From Desulfuromonadaceae bacterium (GTDB lineage Bacteria > Desulfobacterota > Desulfuromonadia > Geobacterales > Pseudopelobacteraceae): 64,000 nucleotides of DNA. The DNA lies in contig JAQTZV010000023.1 of the NCBI GenBank assembly GCA_028687585.1, positions 34,839-98,838 of the forward strand. The letters are read 5' to 3'. This document shows, piece after piece, positions 1 through 8,250 of this stretch. Every line of letters starts with the position of its first letter. The stretch's first letter is position 1. A model generated the notes under the pieces. The model made no database searches. It saw nothing but the letters and a program-made list of their open reading frames with translations, and was not told the origin of the DNA. The position numbers were made by a program, and so were the translations under genes.

Positions 1-84
1 GGGCTAAAAGCATACTTTTCATAGCTTGCAATTATATAACCGGAAACAGCTGCCTTTTATCATTTTCATCCCTGTTAAATTTAC

Positions 85-1227
85 TCATCCTTTTCTCGGC
101 GTCCAGATTACCTGTTTTTTGCCGAGGATAAATTTGCAGAAGGCGTGTGCGGCCGCTACATTCAGCAGCAAAAAGTACCGGCTGAAGGTTACCAGCCGCC
201 CAGCTGCACCAATCTTTTCAAGATACGGAGCAAGCAGTGCCATGAGATAGCATGCACTTTGCAGGACAAAAAATGCGAGGTAGAGCTGACTGCTACAGAG
301 CAGCAGGGCATTGGCAGATAAAGCCCCCGCCATGAAGATAAAACAGAGGTAGCGCAGGAGCTTGTGCGACCAGAGCTGCCAGGCAAACAGAGAGTTAATC
401 CCGGGAATCAGCAGTTGACGCATATCAAAAAGCGCCCAGAGTGCCCGCAATGATACCCGTACCCGCATGCGGTATTCATCACCCGAATCTTTAAGCGAGT
501 GCTCCCACAGCAGCGCTTCAGGCTCGTACACAACCCGATAGCCCTGTTCGATAACCTTGAGCGGCTGGACAAAATCGGGCAACTGATCGGCATTGAGCGG
601 ACGATAGAGTGCTTTTCTCATGGCATCGATGCCGCCATCAACGCCGACAATTGAACCAAGGCGGGTTTCAATTGATCGAAGGGTGTTCTCATATTTCATG
701 TAAGCGCTGCACCCCTCGCCAATAGGGGTACCATCCGGGTTGGCATAGATCATTTTGCCGCTGACATAGCCGACCTGCTGATCTGCAAAATTTGCGACCA
801 ACCGCCTGACAGCATCCGGCGCATACAGCGAATTGGCGTCAGAAAAAACGATGATTTCACCTTTCGCCTGCGGCACCGCCATGTTAAGCGCACTGGTCTT
901 GCCGGCACGAGGTATCTGACGAATCAGGCGAACTCTCGGATCTTCAATGGCGTTTACTATCGCATCAGTGTTGTCGGCGGATTCATCGGATATGACGATG
1001 ATTTCTATTTTTTCGTGAGGATAATCGAGAACAAGCTTGTTGCGAACCGTTGCCTCGATTGACTCTTGTTCGTTATATGCGGCAATGAGAATTGAAACGG
1101 ACGGCTCCGTATCTGCCGAATGTACCCGCCTGTTCAGAACGGCGCCGAGAATCAGCGCCAACAACGGATAGCCGGCGTAAACGTAGAAGATGAAGAAGAG
1201 TGATACGTAGAAAATGAGTTCAATCAT
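85..1227 (-). CDS. Family 2 glycosyltransferase, membrane-anchored (exopolysaccharide locus)
   Basis: A 380-residue GT2 enzyme that probably adds sugars to a lipid-linked exopolysaccharide intermediate at the inner membrane. It has one N-terminal membrane segment (about 5-25), a GT-A fold beginning at SILIAAYNEQES, an FSDAN acidic motif for the nucleotide-sugar, a GVDGGIDAMRK segment typical of processive-type GT2 enzymes, and two or three C-terminal membrane helices (about 290-365). It is the last gene of the minus-strand exopolysaccharide cluster and is separated from the EpsI-type gene by 275 bases, so it may have its own promoter. The sugar specificity cannot be read from sequence. Cellulose-synthase-like or hyaluronan-synthase-like enzymes are the nearest alternatives. 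Confidence 0.85.
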   Translation of the reverse strand: MIELIFYVSLFFIFYVYAGYPLLALILGAVLNRRVHSADTEPSVSILIAAYNEQESIEATVRNKLVLDYPHEKIEIIVISDESADNTDAIVNAIEDPRVRLIRQIPRAGKTSALNMAVPQAKGEIIVFSDANSLYAPDAVRRLVANFADQQVGYVSGKMIYANPDGTPIGEGCSAYMKYENTLRSIETRLGSIVGVDGGIDAMRKALYRPLNADQLPDFVQPLKVIEQGYRVVYEPEALLWEHSLKDSGDEYRMRVRVSLRALWALFDMRQLLIPGINSLFAWQLWSHKLLRYLCFIFMAGALSANALLLCSSQLYLAFFVLQSACYLMALLAPYLEKIGAAGRLVTFSRYFLLLNVAAAHAFCKFILGKKQVIWTPRKG

Positions 1228-1300
1228 GGTCTCAAAAAAAGCTCCAGTATTTCAATCACTAGTCATAATTCAATTCTAAACCGCAAACCCAAAACCATTA

Positions 1301-1467
1301 TTTACAGGGATAAAAGGGATAAAGGGGATAAAAACAGTGAAGCCCTTAATGCAAAGTGATTGTTTACCTATAAAGTATTAACCAGGAAAAAGCAGTTATC
1401 CACCGTTTCTGGATTAATGTTATGTTTTAGGCGTTATCCGACGTTATCCCCTTTATCCCTGTTAAAA
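1301..1467. repeat. Inverted pair of GGGATAAA-rich repeats in intergenic DNA
   Basis: The 275-base gap between the glycosyltransferase and the EpsI-type gene contains, at 1301-1333, three consecutive GGGATAAA-like units. At 1443-1467 the same motif appears in the opposite orientation (GTTATCCCCTTTATCCCTG), so the two arms could pair as a long stem around a loop of about 110 bases. Nothing else is recognisable in the gap. The arms look like an interspersed intergenic repeat and not an operator, but their function is unknown. Confidence 0.5.
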
Positions 1468-1502
1468 AAAAGAATTACGATGCGCTGCTGCAGTGCGATT
1501 CA

Positions 1503-2156
1503 CTACTTGCCGACATAGCGATAGAATTCCGGGTAAAAGGTATTGATAAAGTCAATCGTTCGTTTTTTCGCCAATTCTGGAGAATTACCCTCCATCCTGG
1601 TGCTCACCCGAACAAAGGCATTTTCTTCCCGGGGATTGTTGCGGAGGCGCTGCCAGAGCATTTGACTTTTCTGTCCGAACGTTCCTGATGAGGTTGTGTT
1701 GTTGACCTGAAACCAATAGATTATAAACTCTTTTTCGGATTGCTGTTCGGCTATCATGGTGGAATAGTTTATTTTGAGGTTGTCCGGACCCGGGAGTTGA
1801 TATGTTCCCTTCCCCCGCTCTGTGATGCGCCACCCCTGCCCCGTGAAACAGACGAGCGGATCATGGGCGGAACCAACCTTGGCGGCACTCCGGTAATAGC
1901 CGATATACAGGGATACGGTATCGTTGCCGTGTTTGTACGATTTAAAGAGGTAATCATCCAGCTTGAGCGCTTCTTCGATAGCTGCCCCCATAGATATATT
2001 AGGAGAGGCACTCCAGCCAGGCAGCGAGTCAAGGGCATTTCTTAACGGCGCTTTGGCCGTTTGCTGAAGCTTGCTAACAGAAAGGTTGACCATAAGTGCA
2101 GCCATAAGCAATAACGCTGACAGCAGCACAATTTTCAGAATACTTACTTTTCGCAT
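1503..2156 (-). CDS. epsI: EpsI family protein (exosortase-associated)
   Basis: A 217-residue protein of the EpsI/methanolan-biosynthesis family that accompanies exosortases. A single N-terminal membrane anchor (about 7-27) is followed by a periplasmic domain. The family-typical features are visible: a LPGW motif near the start of the domain, VSLYIGYYRS, and a DPLVCFTGQGW segment containing the conserved Cys, followed by the later IYWFQVN strand. Its start overlaps the end of the exosortase gene by 13 bases, implying translational coupling. In XrtA-type systems EpsI is often fused to the exosortase; here it is a separate polypeptide. The biochemical role is not settled in the family; assistance in exosortase sorting or polysaccharide export is inferred from linkage. 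Confidence 0.85.
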   Translation of the reverse strand: MRKVSILKIVLLSALLLMAALMVNLSVSKLQQTAKAPLRNALDSLPGWSASPNISMGAAIEEALKLDDYLFKSYKHGNDTVSLYIGYYRSAAKVGSAHDPLVCFTGQGWRITERGKGTYQLPGPDNLKINYSTMIAEQQSEKEFIIYWFQVNNTTSSGTFGQKSQMLWQRLRNNPREENAFVRVSTRMEGNSPELAKKRTIDFINTFYPEFYRYVGK

Positions 2157-3007
2157 TTTGCCAATCCTTTCTGAAAAATAATAAAGAACACAAAACCGAG
2201 CGCAAAAACAAGCAATCCAAGAACGGTATGCGGCGTCCCCTCGGTAAGATTGAACTTGAAGTAGTTATAGGCAATAACCATGGTAAAAACCCTGAAGATA
2301 TTGACGGCAATCGCTATCGGAACTCCGGCGGCAACCAGAATCAAACGCAGAAACGGCGAACGGAGCGTGAAATAGCCCAATATTGCTCCCAGTGTAAGCA
2401 TGGTCATGATCGATCGTAGTCCGCTGCACGCCTGGACTACCTGAAAAGTCATATCGGAGAGATGGATGACGTTGCCTTCCCGATAGATGATCACCCCCAT
2501 CATCGAGGCCAGGGAAACAGTTATTTTGGTGACGATAAACTGTAACGGATTAGTCAATGCCGCGAATATCTGCTCCGGCACCGGTATCATAAAGAACAGA
2601 AATATAAGCGGAAAGGAACAGACCCGGAAGATTTTAAACCCGAATAAAAATATCACCACGCTCCAGATGAATAGGATCATAGATATTGGCGGCAGCGTGA
2701 GAATGGCGCCTAATTTCCCGAGCAGGAGGAGGAACAGTGCGAAAAGTGCCAGCGGCAGGCCGAACCAGGAACCTTCAACCGGCTGTGCGGCAAGCGTGCT
2801 GCGGTTCTGCCATAAAATATACGCTGACAGCGGCAGTATCAGAAAACCGTGTGAATAGTCGTCAGAACCGTTCCAGGCTTTTACCAGGCCGCTGAGAACC
2901 GGATAGTACACCGCAGCAAACGCTGCAATCATGAGTACCCAGACAAATATTCTGACTGGTTCTTCCATCCGGTTTTTGTTTACCTGCACACTCATTTTAT
3001 TCTCCAT
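2144..3007 (-). CDS. Exosortase (XrtA/EpsH family transpeptidase)
   Basis: A 287-residue polytopic membrane protein with about eight hydrophobic segments. It carries the exosortase catalytic triad in the expected order: Cys in the QACSGLRS motif, Arg in VNIFRV, and His in the GTPHTVLG motif near the C-terminus. Exosortases cleave C-terminal sorting signals such as PEP-CTERM after transport across the inner membrane and are thought to attach the protein to a polysaccharide or lipid. Linkage to the exopolysaccharide genes and to the EpsI-type gene supports this. No protein ending in a PEP-CTERM-type tail was seen in the window, so substrates must be encoded elsewhere. Confidence 0.93.
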   Translation of the reverse strand: MENKMSVQVNKNRMEEPVRIFVWVLMIAAFAAVYYPVLSGLVKAWNGSDDYSHGFLILPLSAYILWQNRSTLAAQPVEGSWFGLPLALFALFLLLLGKLGAILTLPPISMILFIWSVVIFLFGFKIFRVCSFPLIFLFFMIPVPEQIFAALTNPLQFIVTKITVSLASMMGVIIYREGNVIHLSDMTFQVVQACSGLRSIMTMLTLGAILGYFTLRSPFLRLILVAAGVPIAIAVNIFRVFTMVIAYNYFKFNLTEGTPHTVLGLLVFALGFVFFIIFQKGLAKCEK

Positions 3008-3226
3008 TCACAGTAAGCAAGCTATTCGGCAATTCTAAGCAATGTTGCATTGACATTACTCAAATTACATCTATTCTTCCACAAGCTACAATCATTCCAT
3101 TTTCAAAAGCCTTAATCCCGGGAATCCTGAAGCTGAAAACCTTCTTTTGGCCTCGAGATTATTCGGTTATTCTGGTTGTTAACGTCAAAGACACTTATTT
3201 GAGATTATTGCATTCACTTTTCCAGG

Positions 3227-4078
3227 TTATTGAACTGAGGCGTTAAGCACCTGAGACATGGTGCCAAACGGTACTTCCGAAAAAATTGTGCGCAACTTCT
3301 CTTCGGTCTTATCCAGATTCAGATAATGGCGGAAACGTGACTTGAGGCCGGCTTCCTTGATTCTTGGTTGATCCGGATCAATCTCCCACGGATGGAAATA
3401 TAACACCGCCGGCTGCTGCTCGGTACAATTTATTCGCTTGATGCCCCAGGTAAGCAACCGGGCAGGCAAGAAGCGCAGATAGCCACCTCCGGCAATCGGC
3501 AGCCTGACTTCTTTGCTGCCGAAATGGAGCGGCAGCGTGGTCAGGGGAAACTCGGCCAACGGCCCGGCGGCGGTTTTCAGAGTATGGGGAAAGCGCTGTG
3601 CATCAGGAATACCGTAGGTGTCGTGCATAACAGGGAAGATGCTGGAATCATAGCTGAAACCTTCCTCAACCAGAATATCCAGCGCCCAGAGTGATCGGTT
3701 GGTAATGGAGTAGCTGGGGGCACGATATCCGTTAACCGCAACACCGCACTGATCTTCCAGCAGTTTTTTTGAGCGGCGGATATCGGCACGAAAACGCTCG
3801 GGGCCGATTGTATAGATCAATTCGTGACCATAGCCGTGGCAGGCAATCTCATGGCCACGTCGGTGGATCTCTTTCGTCAGGGCAGGTAAACGTTCCGCCA
3901 CCCAGCCGAGTATAAAGAAGGTTGCAGTTATAGAGAAACTGTCGAGAATATCAAGGATCCGCCGGGTGTTGGTATCAACCCGCAGGGGATAGCTGTCCCA
4001 CTGGTGTTGACGAATGATACCGGCAAAGGCGTTTACCTGGAAGTAATCTTCAACGTCTATGGTCAGGGCATTGAGCAT
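3227..4078 (-). CDS. Polysaccharide deacetylase, exosortase-locus type
   Basis: A 283-residue NodB-fold deacetylase that probably removes acetyl groups from the secreted polysaccharide. The protein starts with the signature MLNALTIDVEDYFQ, where the DVED acidic motif binds metal; it continues with ATFFILGW, the metal-binding HGYGHE segment (usually written SHxxxH), the RAPSYSI motif, and a C-terminal FHPWEIDP. These match the DUF3473-containing deacetylases typical of PEP-CTERM/exosortase loci. There is no signal peptide, which is usual for this subfamily. It lies between the exosortase and the Uma2 gene, with a gap of 219 bases on the exosortase side. Confidence 0.9.
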   Translation of the reverse strand: MLNALTIDVEDYFQVNAFAGIIRQHQWDSYPLRVDTNTRRILDILDSFSITATFFILGWVAERLPALTKEIHRRGHEIACHGYGHELIYTIGPERFRADIRRSKKLLEDQCGVAVNGYRAPSYSITNRSLWALDILVEEGFSYDSSIFPVMHDTYGIPDAQRFPHTLKTAAGPLAEFPLTTLPLHFGSKEVRLPIAGGGYLRFLPARLLTWGIKRINCTEQQPAVLYFHPWEIDPDQPRIKEAGLKSRFRHYLNLDKTEEKLRTIFSEVPFGTMSQVLNASVQ

Positions 4079-4196
4079 GCTAATAATCCTTCTTCACTTT
4101 CAGGCCCGGCCGGTTGAATTGTAAACTCTGACTTTCTCTATCTCTTCACCACTTAAACCAGTAGCCTGGGTAATCCAGAGAAATCCTGAAGCCGAA

Positions 4197-4775
4197 TTAC
4201 CGGAAAACCAGCACAAGGTCAATTTCAAGATCAGGAAAGATGCCGACAACAACCGTTTCCTCGCCACCGTACACATCAGGGCGCCCGTATCTATTGTCAG
4301 CTCCCCGCTTGAAAACGGTAACGGTATTTGCCAACGGGTCTGCAAGCCAGTACTCTTTTACCCCGGCATGTTCATAGCAAAAGAATTTTTCTTTATGATC
4401 CTTGCGAGAAGTAGATGGGGACAAGACTTCTACAATCAGGTCAGGCGCTCCAATGCAGCCGGCGTCGTCAAGCTTGTCAGGATCGCATATAATTGAAATA
4501 TCAGGTTGTACAACCGTAGTGATATCTGAAATATTTTCATCTGCTTCAGGAAGGCGCACATCAAATGGGGCAGGATATACCTGGCACGGCTTATCGAGCA
4601 AATACGTGGCGAATTGACGGGTAAGCTCTGTTGTAATCTGCTGATGTCTACGGCTCGGTGCCGGTGACATATTGTACGCAACCCCATTGATCAACTCCCA
4701 CCGTTCATCATCATGCCATTTCAGATAATCACCGTATGTATAAAGTTCATCCAATTTTTCAGCCAATGGTCCCAT
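4197..4775 (-). CDS. Uma2 family (DUF820) PD-(D/E)XK-fold endonuclease
   Basis: A 192-residue protein with the Uma2/DUF820 signature: WELINGVAYNMSPAPSRRHQ near the N-terminus, the VQPDISIICDPDKL acidic strand, and APDLIVEVLSPSTSRKDHKEK, giving the D-(x)n-ExL-like and K residues of a restriction-like nuclease fold. The family is predicted to be a nuclease, but its substrate is not established. It sits in the middle of the exopolysaccharide operon in the same orientation, between the beta-barrel and deacetylase genes, where no homologue of it is expected. This suggests a later insertion. The start ATG follows a GGAGGA-like ribosome-binding site. Confidence 0.88.
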   Translation of the reverse strand: MGPLAEKLDELYTYGDYLKWHDDERWELINGVAYNMSPAPSRRHQQITTELTRQFATYLLDKPCQVYPAPFDVRLPEADENISDITTVVQPDISIICDPDKLDDAGCIGAPDLIVEVLSPSTSRKDHKEKFFCYEHAGVKEYWLADPLANTVTVFKRGADNRYGRPDVYGGEETVVVGIFPDLEIDLVLVFR

Positions 4776-4864
4776 AAAGGTCCTCCGGAAGAACTATAAA
4801 AGCTATCGAAAATTTATACTTCTGCATGATTGGCTTTAGAAGCATTATTGAAAGACACATAACC

Positions 4865-6172
4865 TTAAAATGTTTTCTTTACTTCAACAACACCCTTATT
4901 GATCTCTGTAGCACCCGCAGCGTCCCTGAATCCATAGCGCTCTGTGGCATAGATATAGGTCAGTCCGAGTGTGAGCTCTTTATTGAACGCAAAACTAAGT
5001 CCACCGGAACCGACGAATCGATAGGGGTAGTCTGTAGTAGTTTGTTGACGTGCTGTCTGCCGGTTATATTTTTCCACGCTTGTCGCAAATGTAGCGGTGA
5101 TGTTCTGCATGACTTCATACCGACCGGTTGCAGTAGCTGCACTCCTGCGGTGATCCATGGTGTCAATCTCCGTGTTGACGTATTCGGAATAGGACGCAGA
5201 GCATCCGACTGAGCCGCGCTGAAAGGCTTTATCCAGCCTGGCACTGTAGGTGGTTTCTTTGGTTGATACGGCCAAAGGGTCTTCCGTCGGCACCACTTTG
5301 GTTTCCACTGTTCCGACAACACCATTGAAATCATGGATGATAGAGGCGTTCCAGAAAAGGTAGCTGACATTGCCACCGCCGTCGAACTGCTGCCAACTGT
5401 TACCGAGCTGCATGGAGAGAAAGGATTTGTCTGCATATTCATACTTGAAGCTGCCGCTGAGATCATGTTTATTGTACTGCGCGGGGTCTGATTCAAGGCG
5501 GGTAAACATATACCTGGTGGTAACGTTTAATTTGGCGGTGACGTCGTGTGACAGATCGGCAAAACCACGGTGTTCCTGTTTGTCTATGCCGCTGCTTCCC
5601 CGGTAGCTTGAGCCGGTACCGTCAGTTCCATTCACCCCGAAGTATCTGGTATCAGTGTAGCTGTAGCCGGTTTTGAGTGTGTTATCGCCCCGAAGACGCC
5701 AGAGCAGATAGGGTGAAATGACGGCAATATTCTGGTCGGTCTGATTGACAAAAAGGCTGGTTTCAGTGGCGGCATTGCGGGCTACATCGAGTGCTACCCG
5801 TTTATAGGTGTCGGAGAGATCGAGAAAAAAGAAATTATCGACCAGCGCGATTTTCCCTTTGACTGAGCCATCATGGTTATACTCATCACCTTTACTGCCG
5901 CGTGCATAATTGCGGTATTCAAAGGTATAGGCGGCATCCCAGGCCCAGAGTGGTGACTGGTAGCGGTAGGTCGCTCCGGGCCTGATCCGGGTGATATAAT
6001 CGCTACGCCTGCCGGTGGCCTCTTCGTAAATATTGTCAGTTACTTCTTCGCTGAGAGAGATAAACGGCTTGAACAGATAATCTGCCGCCGTTACTTGAAC
6101 TGCCGACTGCCCGAGAAGCATTCCGTTGAACAGAAAAAAAAACACACCGCTGCGCACTGTCCTGGTTTTCAT
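4865..6172 (-). CDS. Exosortase-system outer-membrane beta-barrel protein
   Basis: About 435 residues with an N-terminal signal sequence ending near VTAAD, followed by many alternating amphipathic strands rich in Tyr, Thr and Ser and ending in an aromatic residue (VEVKKTF), as in outer-membrane barrels. It matches the PEP-CTERM system-associated outer-membrane protein family (TIGR03016 type) expected at this place in the locus, beside the AAA ATPase. A role in polysaccharide passage or anchoring at the outer membrane is inferred. A GTG at 6184 overlaps the upstream stop codon by four bases and is an alternative start. The ATG at 6172 is preferred because AGTGAG lies six bases upstream. Confidence 0.85.
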   Translation of the reverse strand: MKTRTVRSGVFFFLFNGMLLGQSAVQVTAADYLFKPFISLSEEVTDNIYEEATGRRSDYITRIRPGATYRYQSPLWAWDAAYTFEYRNYARGSKGDEYNHDGSVKGKIALVDNFFFLDLSDTYKRVALDVARNAATETSLFVNQTDQNIAVISPYLLWRLRGDNTLKTGYSYTDTRYFGVNGTDGTGSSYRGSSGIDKQEHRGFADLSHDVTAKLNVTTRYMFTRLESDPAQYNKHDLSGSFKYEYADKSFLSMQLGNSWQQFDGGGNVSYLFWNASIIHDFNGVVGTVETKVVPTEDPLAVSTKETTYSARLDKAFQRGSVGCSASYSEYVNTEIDTMDHRRSAATATGRYEVMQNITATFATSVEKYNRQTARQQTTTDYPYRFVGSGGLSFAFNKELTLGLTYIYATERYGFRDAAGATEINKGVVEVKKTF

Positions 6173-6180
6173 GTTAGCAC

Positions 6181-7359
6181 TCACTTTCTGTGGGTGGATC
6201 TGTCACTGCCAAAGACGGTAAAAACTGATTTGATGGTTTCTTGCAGTGTGCCCTTTTCGTTTCTGGTTACGCTGTTACAGAGCTCTTCCAGAATTTTGTG
6301 CAAATCACTGATATCGGTATTGGTTTTGGTGATGTGTGATGCGACTGCCGCCTGAAAAGAGGTAAGACGGTCATTCTGGCTGTTAATCGCATTTTGCAAT
6401 GGTGTGGCGATTTCGTATTCGATTGACTTTATGAGTCGCATTATATCGGCCAGAATGCGCTGCAACTCCTTTTCAACGTCGGGATTATCCACGACAGACG
6501 AGAAACCATTGGCATTATGCGCATCTGTATCAGTACCTTCAAGCCAATGATAGTTTTCAAAATCAAGGTCACCGATAACATCACTGACCATATCAACCGT
6601 CAGAATAGTCGTCTCTTCTGCAAAAGCCAAAAACATGAGAAAATCACAGATAATGTTGATCAGACGGGGGATGCCGCGGCTGTAACGGAAAATTGCGTCA
6701 AGCGACTCCGGCTCAAAATGCACCGCCGTGGCGTTTCCGGCAACCTCAAGGCGGTGGCCGATATATTGCTCGACCTCTTCACGGCTGAGCGCCTGCAGGT
6801 GACAGTTGATATTGATGCGCTGCCGCAACTGGCGCAGCTCCGGGGCGGCAAGAATGGTCCGCAGCTCCGGTTGACCGACGAGAATGATCTGCATCAGCTT
6901 GCTGCTGGAAGCTTCCAGATTGGAGAGCATTCGCACCTCTTCCAGCAGGTCCGAGGAGAGGTTCTGGGCTTCATCAATAATTAATATCGGCTGGTTGCCT
7001 GCGGCATACTGATCGATCAGAAATACATTCAGATCCCTGATCATGGTGATTTTGTCCTTGCCCTGGACATCAAGCCCGAAGTCATCGTTGATCATCGACA
7101 GCAACTGCTCTGATGTTACGCGGGTATTGAATATTTTGGAGAGGACAACATGCTCATAGCTCTTATCCAGAAGGTCGCGTATCAGGGTGGTTTTTCCGGA
7201 ACCGACTTCTCCGGTAAGCAGGATAAAGCCCGAGCGTTCCCTGATGCCATAGTTCAGATAGGTCATGGCTTTTTTGTACGACCTGCTCAGGTAGATGAAG
7301 CGGGGGTCAGGAAGCAGGTCAAACGGCTTGCTGCTCAGGTTAAAAAAGGATTCATACAT
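6181..7359 (-). CDS. AAA ATPase of exosortase/exopolysaccharide system (ExeA-like)
   Basis: A 392-residue ATPase starting MYESFFNLSSKPFDLLPDP, the characteristic start of ExeA-like secretion ATPases. Walker A is GEVGSGKTT (about residue 50), Walker B is LIIDEAQN, and a sensor-like LVGQPEL follows. The region after about residue 265 is charged and probably coiled-coil, with TPLQNAINSQNDR. The family accompanies exosortase-linked exopolysaccharide operons, where it probably powers assembly or regulation. The upstream in-frame extension to 7431 is rejected because the ATG at 7359 matches the family start and overlaps the kinase stop codon (ATGTATGA), suggesting coupled translation. Confidence 0.88.
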   Translation of the reverse strand: MYESFFNLSSKPFDLLPDPRFIYLSRSYKKAMTYLNYGIRERSGFILLTGEVGSGKTTLIRDLLDKSYEHVVLSKIFNTRVTSEQLLSMINDDFGLDVQGKDKITMIRDLNVFLIDQYAAGNQPILIIDEAQNLSSDLLEEVRMLSNLEASSSKLMQIILVGQPELRTILAAPELRQLRQRININCHLQALSREEVEQYIGHRLEVAGNATAVHFEPESLDAIFRYSRGIPRLINIICDFLMFLAFAEETTILTVDMVSDVIGDLDFENYHWLEGTDTDAHNANGFSSVVDNPDVEKELQRILADIMRLIKSIEYEIATPLQNAINSQNDRLTSFQAAVASHITKTNTDISDLHKILEELCNSVTRNEKGTLQETIKSVFTVFGSDRSTHRK

Positions 7360-8212
7360 TGGATGACTCTGAACGGCTGTAGCGCTGGTAATTCGAGTAC
7401 TGTTCGTCATGCCGGTTGATGACGGCATCATTATAGACCATCCCCAACATCCGGCACCCTTTCAGGGCATCTATGGCTTCCTTGATGTTTTTCTGTGTGG
7501 CAAGCTGTTCTTTGACGACAAACAGTACCCCGTCCACCAGGTGTGCCAGTGTTCTGGCTTCAGCAAAAGGGAGTACCGGCGGGGTGTCAAAAATAATGTA
7601 GCGGTCGTGGTAACGATTCTTCATCTCTGCAATCAGCGACTCGGTTTTTTGAGAGGCAAACAGCTCCACCGGGTTTGGCACTTCACGACCGGCAGTAATA
7701 ACGGAAAGTCGACCGATACCGGTCGGGATTATCACATCGCCGATCTCTGCTTCATCGAGCAGACAATCGGCAAAACCCTGCTTTAATTCAATACCAAGGT
7801 GACTATGGATTGTCGGTCGGCGAAAATCCGCATCAATCAGCAATACGGTATGGTCGTACTCCTGAGCCAGGCTTATGGCCAGATTCAGGGCGGTGAGGCT
7901 CTTCCCTTCGTTCTGGACAGCGCTGGTAACCAGCATGGTATTTTGAAAAGTGTCACCCGAAGTCAATTTCACCAGCACCGCTTTCAATTTCCGCAACTCT
8001 TCGCCGATTGGTGAATAGGGATCCTTGAAATTTATGAGGAATGGGCTGTCGGGCACTATTATTTCGGAGGTGCTGTCAGCGGGAGGTGGTGTATGATACG
8101 GACGAATTTCCGGGTCAGACAGAGTTTTTTGTACCCGCTGAGTTTCTGGTGGTGCAGTCGCACCCTGTCTCAGTTGTGCCGCCCGCTCCATTGCTTTTTC
8201 TATTCTACTCAT
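7352..8212 (-). CDS. Tyrosine autokinase, exosortase-locus type (BY-kinase)
   Basis: A 286-residue cytoplasmic BY-kinase that should regulate polysaccharide chain length together with the Wzz-like protein encoded directly upstream. Visible motifs are the Walker A variant AVQNEGKS, Walker A-prime LLIDADFRRP and Walker B YIIFDTPP, followed by a C-terminal tyrosine cluster (YSNYQRYSR) for autophosphorylation. The N-terminus MSRIEKAMERAAQLRQG is typical of the exosortase-associated kinases. The Wzz-like transmembrane activator is a separate protein, as in Gram-positive-type systems, rather than fused as in Wzc. Confidence 0.9.
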   Translation of the reverse strand: MSRIEKAMERAAQLRQGATAPPETQRVQKTLSDPEIRPYHTPPPADSTSEIIVPDSPFLINFKDPYSPIGEELRKLKAVLVKLTSGDTFQNTMLVTSAVQNEGKSLTALNLAISLAQEYDHTVLLIDADFRRPTIHSHLGIELKQGFADCLLDEAEIGDVIIPTGIGRLSVITAGREVPNPVELFASQKTESLIAEMKNRYHDRYIIFDTPPVLPFAEARTLAHLVDGVLFVVKEQLATQKNIKEAIDALKGCRMLGMVYNDAVINRHDEQYSNYQRYSRSESSNV

Positions 8213-8250
8213 ATTTCACCTTATTGTTGGCCAATCGAATGTGACAGCCT

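Noticed and set aside
1301..1467. CRISPR array or plasmid iterons
   Set aside because: Only a few short, unevenly spaced and inverted copies exist, without spacer-like unique segments or cas or rep genes.
4960..5496. 178-codon minus-strand ORF
   Set aside because: Alternative frame in the beta-barrel gene; Met- and Ser-rich with no plausible start.
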